36,083 nt of DNA. Origin: Chloroflexota bacterium (GTDB lineage: Bacteria > Chloroflexota > Anaerolineae > Aggregatilineales > Ch27). The notes beneath the pieces are model-generated. The model did no database searches. It was given only the letters and a program-made list of their open reading frames with translations, and had not been told where the DNA came from. The stretch spans positions 1 to 36,083 of the forward strand of contig JAIOAT010000039.1 of the NCBI GenBank assembly GCA_019873685.1, in the 5' to 3' direction. Position numbers and translations under genes: made by a program. Positions 23,148-30,731 of this stretch are shown in pieces (position 1 is the first letter of the stretch; each line of letters starts with the position of its first letter).

Positions 23148-23718
23148 GGTCTGACTCCTGTTCTGTCCCGGCGTGGCCGTTCAGAGCTGCAACTGCTGCT
23201 TCCGGCCCGTCCACGCATTGCCAGAGGTGCATATCCTGATCGCGGATGTACTCACCGTTGCCGTAGAACTGACGCAGCAGCGCTCCCCAGCTTGCCCCGA
23301 CCAGGATCAGCGGGCGGACAGCGATCTCACCGACCTGCATCAGGCTCCAGGCCAGCGAGACCTCGCTCAGTGTGCCGATCCCGCCGCGCAGGGCGATCAG
23401 GGCGTCGCTGAAGGTGATCAGGTGGATCAGCCGCTCGCGCAGGGTGGGGAAGCGAATCTCCTCCCGCACCCAGGGGTTGGCGCGGATGGCGCGCGCCTCC
23501 CAGCGGTTGAGCCGGTCGGTAGTCACGCCGATGACATGCCCGCCGGCCTCCGCCGCGCCCCGGCTGACGGCCTCCATTGTGCCGCTGTAGCCGCCGCTGG
23601 CGACGGTGTAACCGGCTTCCGCCAGCAACCGTCCGAGGGTGTAGGCTTCCTGGTAGGCCGGGGAGCCGGGCATGGGCGCCGATCCCCCCAGCACGCTGAC
23701 GATACCTGCCTGCCTCAT
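23140..23718 (-). CDS. LOG-family (lysine-decarboxylase-like) nucleotide-binding protein
   Basis: A 192-residue Rossmann-fold protein. It starts with SVLGGSAPMPGSPAYQEAY, contains ASGGYSGTMEAVSRGA and has the family motif as RGGIGTLSE (usual form P/G-GG-x-GT-x-x-E). Members include LOG phosphoribohydrolases that cut nucleoside monophosphates at the N-glycosidic bond; the annotation as lysine decarboxylase in older records is misleading. Here Arg replaces the usual Pro or Gly at the start of the motif. AAGGAC precedes the ATG. It lies 55 bases after the aminotransferase gene and overlaps the luciferase-like gene. Confidence 0.86.
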   Translation of the reverse strand: MRQAGIVSVLGGSAPMPGSPAYQEAYTLGRLLAEAGYTVASGGYSGTMEAVSRGAAEAGGHVIGVTTDRLNRWEARAIRANPWVREEIRFPTLRERLIHLITFSDALIALRGGIGTLSEVSLAWSLMQVGEIAVRPLILVGASWGALLRQFYGNGEYIRDQDMHLWQCVDGPEAAVAALNGHAGTEQESDHA

Positions 23719-23773
23719 ACGACTGTCTGTCCTTCCTGTGCGATGATAGCGCGGATTACGTTTGTCTGGCGGG

Positions 23774-25126
23774 TTAGCCGCCCGTCTGCACCGGCACAGC
23801 AGCGCGAATGGCCTGCGCCAGCAGCGCGACGACCTGCTGCATCTCCGTTTCCGTGATGATAGCCGGCGGGCCGATCATCACACAGTCGCCGCTGGCGCCG
23901 TCGTAAGCGCCCTGCGCCGGGTAGAGCATCAGCCCCAGCTCGCGGGCGGCATCGAAGACGCGCCCGGCGACGCCCAGTCTGGCCGGGAAGGGTGCGCGTG
24001 TAGCTTGGTCCGCCACGAATTCCACGCCCCACATCAGGCCCAGGCCACGCACGTCGCCGACTCCGGGCAGGTCGTCCAGCGCCTCATGCAGCATCCTGCC
24101 GAGCAGGGCGCCTTTGTGCGCTGCGGCAGCCACCAGATCGTGTTCCTGCAGGTAGCGCAGGGTGGCCAGACCGGCGGCGGCGCCAACCGGGTGGTGGGAG
24201 AACGTCCCCGCATGGGCGATGTCCTGCCGGGCGGCGACCAGCTCCTCAACCAGCGCACCGCTGACGGCCAGCATCGCCAGCGGGAAGACCCCGCCAGCCA
24301 ACCCTTTGCCCATGGTCAGGATGTCCGGGGTGAAGCCGAAGTGCTCAAACGCGCACCAGCGGCCCGTCCGCCCGAAGCCGCACATCACTTCGTCGGCGAT
24401 GAGCAGGATGCCGTAGCGGTCGCAAATCGCGCGGATGCGCGGCCAGTATTCCGGCGGCGGGACGGCAGCGCCCAGCGCCGCGCCGGAGACTGGCTCGGCA
24501 ATGAACGCGGCGACTCGCTCCGGCCCATGTTCCATGATGGCAGCTTCCAGCAGGTCGGCGCAGGCGATCCCGCAGGCAGGGTAGACCTTGCCCAGCGGGC
24601 AGCGGTAGCAGGTCGGCGGCTCGATGTGCGGCATATCCGGCATCATGGGGCGGAAGCGCTCCCGCGCGGCCAGCCGCCCGCCAACGGCCAGTGTGGCCAG
24701 CGTAGTGCCGTGGTAAGAGCGCCAGCGGCCAATGATGAGATGGCGATCCGGGTGGCCGCGGATGATCTGGAGCTGGCGGGCCAGCTTGATTGCGCCCTCA
24801 TTGGCTTCGCTGCCGGTGGTCAGCGGGAAGAAGCGCACACCGGGCAGGGGGATGACTTCGGCCAAGGCGGCGGCGTATTCCTCCAGCACGGGGGTGGTGA
24901 ATTTCTCGGCGTGGACATAGGCGATCTGCGCCGCCTGCTCGGCGATGGCGCGGGCGATTGATTGCACGCCGTGCCCGGCATTGACCACGATCGCCCCACC
25001 AGCCGCATCAAGGTAGCGGCGGCCAGTATCATCGATCAGGGTGATGCCTTCGCCGCGTACGATGGTTGGATAGGTATGCCACATGCGGCGGTAAAAGACG
25101 TGTCCGTCAGGGTGTTGTGGACTCAT
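23774..25126 (-). CDS. Class III pyridoxal-phosphate aminotransferase
   Basis: A ~450-residue cytoplasmic aminotransferase of the ornithine/4-aminobutyrate/omega-amino-acid group. Motifs: YLDAAGGAIVVNAGHG near the start, TTGSEANEGAIKLAR (cofactor phosphate site), YHGTTLATLAVGG, LLIADEVMCGFGRTG (Asp to the pyridine nitrogen), TMGKGLAGGVFPLAM (Schiff-base Lys) and AGTFSHHPVGAAAGLA. A four-cysteine insert (CYRCPLG, then YPACGIACAD) sits between the halves of the large domain. ATG 25126 (MSPQHPDG) is chosen; a TTG at 25153 would add nine residues. Amino donor not determined; 4-aminobutyrate, beta-alanine or a similar omega-amine are candidates given the CoA-transferase and P5C dehydrogenase nearby. 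Confidence 0.92.
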   Translation of the reverse strand: MSPQHPDGHVFYRRMWHTYPTIVRGEGITLIDDTGRRYLDAAGGAIVVNAGHGVQSIARAIAEQAAQIAYVHAEKFTTPVLEEYAAALAEVIPLPGVRFFPLTTGSEANEGAIKLARQLQIIRGHPDRHLIIGRWRSYHGTTLATLAVGGRLAARERFRPMMPDMPHIEPPTCYRCPLGKVYPACGIACADLLEAAIMEHGPERVAAFIAEPVSGAALGAAVPPPEYWPRIRAICDRYGILLIADEVMCGFGRTGRWCAFEHFGFTPDILTMGKGLAGGVFPLAMLAVSGALVEELVAARQDIAHAGTFSHHPVGAAAGLATLRYLQEHDLVAAAAHKGALLGRMLHEALDDLPGVGDVRGLGLMWGVEFVADQATRAPFPARLGVAGRVFDAARELGLMLYPAQGAYDGASGDCVMIGPPAIITETEMQQVVALLAQAIRAAVPVQTGG

Positions 25127-25238
25127 GGGCGGTTCAGCGTCCTGCCAAACCAAGAGGGGACGCCGTACTCCTTTCCTGGCATTAGAGCATACACCTGTTG
25201 CACAGGTCTGGCCGGTGATTCCTGGTGGCGGCCTGCAA

Positions 25239-26033
25239 TCAAGGACTCTGATCAGCGCTCGCGGCGGGCAGGGTCAGCAGGAGTTGCTCCTCGGAGGGCA
25301 CATAGCCGCCCGTGCCGCGCGCCAGACCCGACCCGGCGGCGAGCACATCCAGGTACGGCATCAGGTGGTCGCCTGGGCACTCCGTTTCCGGGTTGAACTC
25401 GCTATGCCCGGCCAGATGAGTCAGGCCGAGCGTCTCCGCCAGCCACTGCACCAGCAGCAGCGTGTTGGCCAGCTGCGACAAGGTTGGCTCAGTCTCCTCA
25501 AAGTTGCCCAGCAGGCACACGCCGACGCTGCCTGTGTTATACCCCGCGACATGCGTGCCGCGCACATCCAGCGGACGCCCGGCGTATATCACGCCCTCCC
25601 GACCGACAAAGAAGTGATAGGCTACGTCAGCCCAGCCGCGTTCCTCGCGGTGGCGGCGCTGGATGTACAGCAGTGTGTCGATGTCGTCGCGACCATAGTT
25701 GGCCGAATGATGGATGACCACTGTGCGGTATATCGTGCGCAGATCGCCCTCATAGACCCGCCAGCCCTCAGGATTGTCCAGGCTGTAGAAGCCTGGCTCG
25801 TTGGGGGCATTGTGATCCGGTGGCAGCGCGCCCCACTCGGCGCGGGAGACAATCGGCGGCGGGATCGGGGTCGGCAGCGGTGTTGGCGAGGCGGGCAGCG
25901 CCACTGGCTGGCGGGCAGCGCGTAACAGAAGCAGCAGCAAGGCCCCGCCAGCGCCACCGGCGACTGTTAGCCCGCCGAGGCCCAGCAGGGCCAGCAGCGC
26001 CCGCCGTGAAAGTCCCGTCTGTTGCTGCGGCAT
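25239..26033 (-). CDS. Exported N-acetylmuramoyl-L-alanine amidase (PGRP/amidase_2 type)
   Basis: A 264-residue exported protein. The N-terminus has a twin-arginine-like start (GLSRRALLALLGLGG) and a hydrophobic segment, then a short Thr/Pro linker (ALPASPTPLPTPIPPP). The catalytic domain starts at VSRAEWGA and has the zinc and active-site elements TVVIHHSAN, VAYHFFVGREGVIYAGRP, GVCLLGNFEE and LAGHSEFNPETECPGD, giving His, His and Cys ligands as in T7 lysozyme and PGRPs. It would cut the MurNAc-L-Ala bond of peptidoglycan outside the membrane. It lies 27 bases after gctB and is the only envelope gene in an otherwise metabolic run, so co-transcription may be incidental. Confidence 0.92.
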   Translation of the reverse strand: MPQQQTGLSRRALLALLGLGGLTVAGGAGGALLLLLLRAARQPVALPASPTPLPTPIPPPIVSRAEWGALPPDHNAPNEPGFYSLDNPEGWRVYEGDLRTIYRTVVIHHSANYGRDDIDTLLYIQRRHREERGWADVAYHFFVGREGVIYAGRPLDVRGTHVAGYNTGSVGVCLLGNFEETEPTLSQLANTLLLVQWLAETLGLTHLAGHSEFNPETECPGDHLMPYLDVLAAGSGLARGTGGYVPSEEQLLLTLPAASADQSP

Positions 26034-26060
26034 GGTTGTCCCGTTGCAGGGGGGCTGCGT

Positions 26061-26834
26061 CTAGGCGCGGTAAAGGCCGGTTGGGTCCAGCTCTTCGCGC
26101 ATGATGCGCAGTTCCTCCGGCGTAGGCGGTTCCACCGTTGCCAGTTCCGGGGCGACGCGCAGGTCCCAGCCCACCCCGGCGCGGACATCGTCCACCGTCA
26201 CGCCGGGGTACAGCCCGGCCAGGCGCATCTCGCCGGTCTCCGGGTCAAAGTCGAGCACGGCTTTGTCGGTGATCACAGCCTGCGGGCCGTCGCCGGGCAT
26301 GCCCAGCGCTTCGCGCTCAGCACGCCCACTCAAGAACCCGGGGCTGGTCAGAAAATCCACCTTCTCCACAAACGTGCGTTTGCTCAGGCGGGTGATGTTC
26401 AGGATGCGACGGGCGTTAATGGCGATCTCGCACGCGCCGCCGCTGCCGGGCAGACGCACCTTGGGATGGGCGTAGTCCGTGCCAACGATAGTGCTATTCA
26501 GGTTGCCAAAGCGGTCGATCTGGGCCGCGCCAAGCATAGCTACATCAACCAGGCCGCCCTGCAGGTAATACATGAACAGGTCGGCCATGGGCATCACCGC
26601 TGCCGCGCCGCTGACCAGCGTCGGGTCGCCGATGGAAAGCGGCAGGCGAGCCGGTTGCGCACCGTAGACGCCCGATTCGTAGATCAGGGCCAGGTTGGGG
26701 TTGGTGGTGCGGATGGCCAGGTTGCAGGCGATGTTGGGGATGCCCACCCCGACAAAGGCCGTCTGTGCGCCGGCCAGATGGCGGGCAGCGACGGCAATCA
26801 TCATCTCAGAAGCAGTATAGGCATGGTCAGTCAT
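26061..26834 (-). CDS. CoA-transferase subunit B (glutaconate CoA-transferase-like)
   Basis: A 257-residue class I CoA-transferase beta subunit. The catalytic glutamate is in IYESGVYGAQP (Glu53), matching the position of Glu54 in GctB of Acidaminococcus; it forms the CoA-thioester intermediate. Other marks are VGVGIPNIACNLA, LQGGLVDVAMLGAAQIDRFG, LPGSGGACEIA and YPGVTVDDV. It pairs with the alpha subunit encoded upstream, but a 106-residue unknown gene and a small hairpin lie between them. The acyl substrate cannot be read from sequence: dicarboxylic or 3-oxo acids, or ring-cleavage products as for the related IpdAB proteins, are all possible, although the intact Glu argues for true transferase chemistry. 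Confidence 0.9.
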   Translation of the reverse strand: MTDHAYTASEMMIAVAARHLAGAQTAFVGVGIPNIACNLAIRTTNPNLALIYESGVYGAQPARLPLSIGDPTLVSGAAAVMPMADLFMYYLQGGLVDVAMLGAAQIDRFGNLNSTIVGTDYAHPKVRLPGSGGACEIAINARRILNITRLSKRTFVEKVDFLTSPGFLSGRAEREALGMPGDGPQAVITDKAVLDFDPETGEMRLAGLYPGVTVDDVRAGVGWDLRVAPELATVEPPTPEELRIMREELDPTGLYRA

Positions 26835-26860
26835 TGGTTACGATCCTCAGCCAGGGCTGG

Positions 26861-26880
26861 CCCGCCCGAGAGGGGGCGGG
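26861..26880 (-). other. Intra-operon GC hairpin between orf106 and gctB
   Basis: CCCGCCC (26861-26867) pairs with GGGCGGG (26874-26880) around a 6-base loop, directly after the orf106 stop. With no T-run it is better read as an mRNA processing or stability element than a terminator. Confidence 0.5.
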
Positions 26881-26881
26881 G

Positions 26882-27202
26882 TTATTCGCCGCGCAGGCGG
26901 GAATTCAGGTCCTCGGCATCCTCCGGGGAGAACTTCAGCGTCTCCTGCTCATCCACGCTGAAACGTAGCTCAATCTCCGTCCGGGGCGGCTGTTCGATTG
27001 TGGCAAACAGCTCGCGCCCCTGCTCATCGGATACACTCACCCACAGGTAGCGTCCGTTGGCCAACGCCGCCAGAAACTCGGCGGTAGCGTCTGTTTCCGC
27101 CGGGAGCCAGCGCCCGCGCCAGACAACCGGCCAGCGCGTCGGGTTTTGCACGTAACCTACCAGGCGATTTTGCCAGGTGATGGGGTAACGGTTGGTGGTC
27201 AT
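26882..27202 (-). CDS. Small protein of unknown function inside the CoA-transferase operon (106 aa)
   Basis: A 106-residue soluble protein encoded between the two CoA-transferase subunits. ATG 27202 (MTTNRYPITWQN) has AAGGAG ~8 bases upstream and follows the alpha-subunit stop by 19 bases, so translation is convincing. The composition (WPVVWRGRWLP, YLWVSVSDEQGRELFATIE, IELRFSVDEQETLKFSPEDAEDLN) suggests a compact beta-rich fold with a C-terminal acidic helix. No cysteines, no signal. No family recognised. Its position suggests a subunit, chaperone or regulator of the CoA-transferase, but that is inference. Confidence 0.82.
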   Translation of the reverse strand: MTTNRYPITWQNRLVGYVQNPTRWPVVWRGRWLPAETDATAEFLAALANGRYLWVSVSDEQGRELFATIEQPPRTEIELRFSVDEQETLKFSPEDAEDLNSRLRGE

Positions 27203-27221
27203 GGCCCCTGGCTCCTTTTGG

Positions 27222-28139
27222 TCAGGCGTATACGCCGTAGTTGACCGGCTCGCTGGGCGCCTGGCCGGGGCGTAGCCTGGCCAGGGTTTCTTCACCCAGT
27301 TTCTTCAGGTAGGCGGCCCGGTCCGGCACGCCGTAGACCCATTCTTCCAGCCAGCGGTTGGTGGCCTCGATATCCTTGGAAAGCTCGCCCCATTCCAGGT
27401 AAAAGGCGTTGTCGCGGTCGTAGTAGCCCTGCACGTAGGAGGGGTGAGCGCCGTACGGCTCGACAACAATCGCATCGACGATCAGGCCGGGAATCAGCGT
27501 CCGGTTGGGGTCGGAGCGGATAATGCGCTCGTCCACGACCTCCTCAACCACAACGATCACCTTATCGGCGGCAAAGGCGACCTCCTTTTGCATCCCTACC
27601 AGACCCCAGACCTGGGTATTGCCGCTGGCGTCGCAACGCGGCGCGTGAAGGATGGCGACGTCCGGGTTGAGCGGCGGCACAACCGAGATCACCTCGCCGT
27701 CGGCGTAGGGACTCTGAACCGTCCTGATGGCCGGGTTGTGGGCGGGCAAGTCGCTGCCCGTGTTGCTGCGCAGCGGGAAGAACGGCAGCCGCGCTGCCCC
27801 GGCAATGTAACGTCCGATCATGCCGAAATGGGTGTACTCCTCGATCTCCAGCGGGGCGGGGATGCCCTGTTCTACGGCGCGGCGGATGGCGTACAGGGAG
27901 CCAACGCCGGGGTTGCCCAGATAGCTGAAGATTAGCTTACGAGCCGTGCCCGCAGCGACCATCTGGTCGTAGATCAGGTCAGGCGTCATGCGGCAGAGGG
28001 TCAGGTCGCGGCGGCCCTGGCGGATGATCTCATGGGCGGCGGCGAAACAGATCAGCCCGGTGAAGCCCTCGATTGCCAGCGTTGCGCCATCACGGACAAA
28101 TTCCTGGATGGCTTCCTTCATGCTGATGATCTTGTTCAT
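27222..28139 (-). CDS. CoA-transferase subunit A (glutaconate CoA-transferase-like)
   Basis: A 305-residue class I CoA-transferase alpha subunit. It opens with KIISMKEAIQEFVRDGATLA and GFTGLICFAAAHEIIRQGR, then LIFSYLGNPGVGSL, PSYADGE-like SPYADGEVISVVPPLNPDVA, and HAPRCDASGNTQVWG, all typical of GctA-like subunits. The C-terminal part contains YGAHPSYVQGYYDRD. It works with the beta subunit to move CoA between carboxylic acids. GGAACC precedes the ATG. It is the first gene of the minus-strand run that ends at proS; the 183-base gap upstream has no clear promoter, only the pruA terminator. Confidence 0.9.
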   Translation of the reverse strand: MNKIISMKEAIQEFVRDGATLAIEGFTGLICFAAAHEIIRQGRRDLTLCRMTPDLIYDQMVAAGTARKLIFSYLGNPGVGSLYAIRRAVEQGIPAPLEIEEYTHFGMIGRYIAGAARLPFFPLRSNTGSDLPAHNPAIRTVQSPYADGEVISVVPPLNPDVAILHAPRCDASGNTQVWGLVGMQKEVAFAADKVIVVVEEVVDERIIRSDPNRTLIPGLIVDAIVVEPYGAHPSYVQGYYDRDNAFYLEWGELSKDIEATNRWLEEWVYGVPDRAAYLKKLGEETLARLRPGQAPSEPVNYGVYA

Positions 28140-28282
28140 GGCGGTTCCTTGCGAGCCGGTGCTGGAGGGCGGCCACCAGCCCGGCTATGACCCATGCAGC
28201 GTACACTTATGCTTTAGCACAAAAATCGCCTGTCCGGAAGGGCTTTGACCGCGCATCCGGCGGGCTGGCGCGGGGAAAGACA

Positions 28283-28306
28283 GCGGGCCGGGGCGCCCCG
28301 GCCCGC
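28283..28306 (-). terminator. Palindromic terminator-like hairpin after pruA
   Basis: A perfect 24-base GC palindrome (28283-28306) can fold into a 10-pair stem with a 4-base loop 16 bases beyond the pruA stop, followed on the minus strand by TGTCTTTCC. Confidence 0.72.
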
Positions 28307-28322
28307 CGCCAGAATTGCCGCC

Positions 28323-29897
28323 TTACCCGATGATGCGCGTGCGGCTCTGCTCCCGCCCGTACTGCGGGACGGTGTAGTAGGAGCCGATAGCCTTGCCAGT
28401 GGAGCCGCTGGCCTTCCAGCCGCCAAAAGCCTGAATGCCCGGCCAGGCGCCGGTGGTCGCCCCGGCGGCGCGGTTGACGTATACAACGCCGGCCTCGATA
28501 TGGTCAAAGAAGTACTGGATCTCGGCTTCGTCCCGGCTGAAGAAACCGGCAGTCAGACCGTATTCAGTATCGTTGGCTTTGCGCAGGGCTTCTTCCAGGG
28601 TCTTGAAGGTGCCAACGTACAGGATCGGCAGGAACATCTCATGCTTGACCAGCTCGTGATCTTCCGGCACGCCGGTGAAGATGGCTGGTTCCACGTAGTA
28701 GCCTTTGGCGAAGGGGCCATCGGTCAGGACATTGCCGCCGTAGAGGATCTGGCCATCGGCGCGGGCCTTGGCGATATAGCGCTTGTAGTCTTCGTAGGCG
28801 TTGCTGTTGACGACTGGCCCCATGAATGTGCGGCGGTCGCGCGGATCACCCACGACGACGACCCGCTGCGTGGTTTCCAGCAACTTGGCGATGAAGGCAT
28901 CCTTGACCTCTTCCTGGACATAGACCCGCGAGCAGGCCGAGCACTTCTGCCCGTCCAGGCCAAAGGCGGCGCGGACAACGCCCATGGCTGCGACGTCCAG
29001 GTCCGCCGAGGCGGTGACGATGGCCGGGTTCTTGCCGCCCATCTCCACAATGACCGGCTTGGGGTAGGTCTTGGCGAACTTCTTGTAGACCATGTTGTAG
29101 CCGACATCGTAGCTGCCGGTGAAGGTGATGCCGTCAACGCCGGGGTTCTCGATCAGTTCCGCGCCGACAGAGCCGCCGCCGCCGGTCACATAGTTGAGAG
29201 CGCCCACCGGGAGGCCGCCTTCCAGGAACAACTCGGTGACCTTGACGCCGACCAGCGGGGTGTCGGAGGAGTACTTCCACACGACCGTGTTGCCCATCAG
29301 CAGGGCCGCCGCCGCCGGGTTGACTGCCAGCGCCATCGGGAAGTTGAAGGGCGAGATCACGGCCCAGACGCCATACGGGCGCAGTACGCTGAAGTTGACA
29401 TCCTTCTTGGGGTCGTAGGAGCCAAGCGGCTTGACATAGCCGTTGTTCTCCCGCATCTGCTTGACATTCCAGCGGATCAGGTCAGCCGACTCTTCGACCT
29501 CGCCCAGCGCCTCGATGCGGCTCTTGCCCATCTCCATGACCATCACCGCCGCCAGATCGTAAACGCGGGCGCTGATCAGTTCGGCGATCCGTTCCAGGAT
29601 GGCGCAGCGTTCTTCCCAGGGTGTGGCGCTCCAGGCGGGGTAAGCGGCGCGGGCAGCGGCGATGGCGTCCTGGGCGTCTTCGCGGGTGCCGCGCTGGAAG
29701 TGGCCAACGACAATATCGGTGTCGATCGGGCTGCGCGATTCGAAGGTGGGACGGCCTGTCCGCCGTTCAGCCCCGATGAACTGCGGATGTACCTTGCCGA
29801 ACTCGGCGCTCAGGCGCTCGACAGCCTTTTCGAACTCGATGTGCAACTCTTCGTTGTCGGCGGAAAGGGTCGTGTAGGTGATCTTCTGCCTGGCCAT
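28323..29897 (-). CDS. pruA: L-glutamate gamma-semialdehyde (1-pyrroline-5-carboxylate) dehydrogenase
   Basis: A 524-residue NAD-dependent aldehyde dehydrogenase of the P5CDH/RocA type, oxidising glutamate semialdehyde to glutamate in proline and arginine breakdown. Motifs: ISPFNFPMALAVNP (catalytic Asn), PVIVEMGGKNPAIV (general-base Glu) and GQKCSACSRVYV (nucleophile Cys at ~residue 318), the last being typical of P5CDH. The C-terminus has GGWKASGSTGKA and YYTVPQYGREQS. ATG 29897 has AAGGAG 9 bases upstream; the frame is open to 30008 but that lies at the predicted transcription start. Single gene with its own promoter and terminator. No proline dehydrogenase is in the window. Confidence 0.93.
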   Translation of the reverse strand: MARQKITYTTLSADNEELHIEFEKAVERLSAEFGKVHPQFIGAERRTGRPTFESRSPIDTDIVVGHFQRGTREDAQDAIAAARAAYPAWSATPWEERCAILERIAELISARVYDLAAVMVMEMGKSRIEALGEVEESADLIRWNVKQMRENNGYVKPLGSYDPKKDVNFSVLRPYGVWAVISPFNFPMALAVNPAAAALLMGNTVVWKYSSDTPLVGVKVTELFLEGGLPVGALNYVTGGGGSVGAELIENPGVDGITFTGSYDVGYNMVYKKFAKTYPKPVIVEMGGKNPAIVTASADLDVAAMGVVRAAFGLDGQKCSACSRVYVQEEVKDAFIAKLLETTQRVVVVGDPRDRRTFMGPVVNSNAYEDYKRYIAKARADGQILYGGNVLTDGPFAKGYYVEPAIFTGVPEDHELVKHEMFLPILYVGTFKTLEEALRKANDTEYGLTAGFFSRDEAEIQYFFDHIEAGVVYVNRAAGATTGAWPGIQAFGGWKASGSTGKAIGSYYTVPQYGREQSRTRIIG

Positions 29898-30013
29898 AAA
29901 TCTCTTCTCCTTGGTAGACGGACGGGACTCGAGCCATATGGCCGGCGGAGAGGCGCGGTGCGCCGTTTCATCCGCCCGCCCGGTGAACAGGATCATGGTT
30001 CTGACCATGCCTG

Positions 30014-30042
30014 ATTATGCAACATACACAAGCGTATTGCAA
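30014..30042 (-). promoter_or_regulatory. Promoter of pruA
   Basis: On the minus strand TTGCAA (30037-30042), a 17-base spacer and CATAAT (30014-30019); start near 30007 with a ~110-base leader. Confidence 0.65.
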
Positions 30043-30095
30043 TCAAAGTCGCCGGAATCGCACCGCAGAAAACCCTGTACCGGCGCACGGCTTTG

Positions 30096-30104
30096 TGCTA
30101 TAGT
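30096..30104 (+). promoter_or_regulatory. Promoter of the tRNA-Lys gene
   Basis: TG (30096-30097), one base, TATAGT (30099-30104) is an extended -10 element. A start near 30111 would leave only about four bases before the mature tRNA 5' end. Confidence 0.6.
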
Positions 30105-30114
30105 GGGGGCGCAT

Positions 30115-30186
30115 GGGCGCGTAGCTCAACGGCAGAGCAGGGGCCTTTTAAGCCTTTGGTTGGGGGTTCGAATCCCTCCGCGCTCA
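30115..30186 (+). tRNA. tRNA-Lys (anticodon UUU)
   Basis: A complete 72-base cloverleaf. The acceptor stem GGGCGCG (30115-30121) pairs with CGCGCTC (30179-30185, one G-U), discriminator A at 30186. The D arm is GCTC/GAGC, the anticodon stem GGGGC/GCCTT with two G-U pairs, and the loop CTTTTAA carries anticodon TTT at 30147-30149, reading AAA and AAG. The T arm has the standard TTCGAAT loop. The 3' CCA is not encoded and must be added. A single-gene unit with its own promoter and terminator. Confidence 0.97.
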
Positions 30187-30194
30187 TCATCATG

Positions 30195-30217
30195 ACCAGC
30201 CAACTGGCTGGTTTTTT
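30195..30217 (+). terminator. Intrinsic terminator of tRNA-Lys
   Basis: A perfect 7-pair stem (30195-30201 with 30206-30212) with an AACT loop followed by a T-run to 30217, 8 bases after the tRNA. Confidence 0.95.
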
Positions 30218-30249
30218 GTTCGGTGGTCACTGAGGAGCAGGGAGCGGTG

Positions 30250-30690
30250 ATGAGCGAACAGGTAACCTGCCCGGAATGTGGAGCGCGCTGGCAGGATAGC
30301 ATCACCTGCCGGGAGCACTTCGAGCGGATGCTGGCGTGGGAATTCGAGGACCCGGCTGGAGCCGAGAGGGTACACCACCTGACCGTGCTGTGCTATGGCA
30401 TCCAGCATCCAAGCCTGTATTCTTTACATGGGCTGGCAGAGGCAAAAGCATTGCTGGTTGCCTTTGTGGAGCGCGGCGAAAGCCCGGCCAGCGTGCGCCG
30501 CCGCAATCGGCAGCGCCTGGATTCAGGGCGGCGTACCTGGAAGATCGCGGGGACTGCTGCGCTATCGCAGCGTCCGGTACGCTGGCCGGTGACTGTCGCC
30601 GCGGTGGCTCCCGGTGATCCGACTGGCTACTGCGCCAGAGTCGAAGCGTGGGCGCGCTCGATCTGCCAGATGCTGGGCGAGCAGGACTAG
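30250..30690 (+). CDS. DUF5946-like protein of unknown function
   Basis: A 146-residue protein. ATG 30250 (MSEQVTCPECGARW) follows GGGAG with normal spacing; a GTG at 30223 would add nine residues. It begins with a zinc-knuckle-like CPECGARWQD and a further Cys in ITCREHFERML, then has VHHLTVLCYGIQHPSLYS, the block I associate with the DUF5946 family, and ends in a helical region. Cys/His content suggests a metal site. No function is known to me. The promoter is not obvious; the tRNA terminator lies just upstream. It converges on the sortase gene with no terminator between. Confidence 0.75.
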   Translation: MSEQVTCPECGARWQDSITCREHFERMLAWEFEDPAGAERVHHLTVLCYGIQHPSLYSLHGLAEAKALLVAFVERGESPASVRRRNRQRLDSGRRTWKIAGTAALSQRPVRWPVTVAAVAPGDPTGYCARVEAWARSICQMLGEQD

Positions 30691-30731
30691 ACTCGGACAG
30701 AGAGAAGACCGCAGCGCCCCGGCAGCCCGAT

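Noticed and set aside
23762..24961. 399-codon open frame opposite the aminotransferase
   Set aside because: Shadow of the PLP enzyme, with no recognisable motif and no ribosome-binding site.
28140..28282. Promoter for the CoA-transferase operon around the TTTTTGTGCTAAAGCATAAG stretch
   Set aside because: A-T-rich patch is suggestive, but no pair of hexamers with acceptable spacing could be defended.
28245..30014. Long open frame (589 codons) on the plus strand opposite pruA
   Set aside because: Antisense shadow of a well-supported aldehyde dehydrogenase. The same codon count as the other antisense frame is a coincidence.
29878..30195. 105-codon frame running through the tRNA-Lys gene
   Set aside because: It crosses the pruA promoter and a complete tRNA; not coding.
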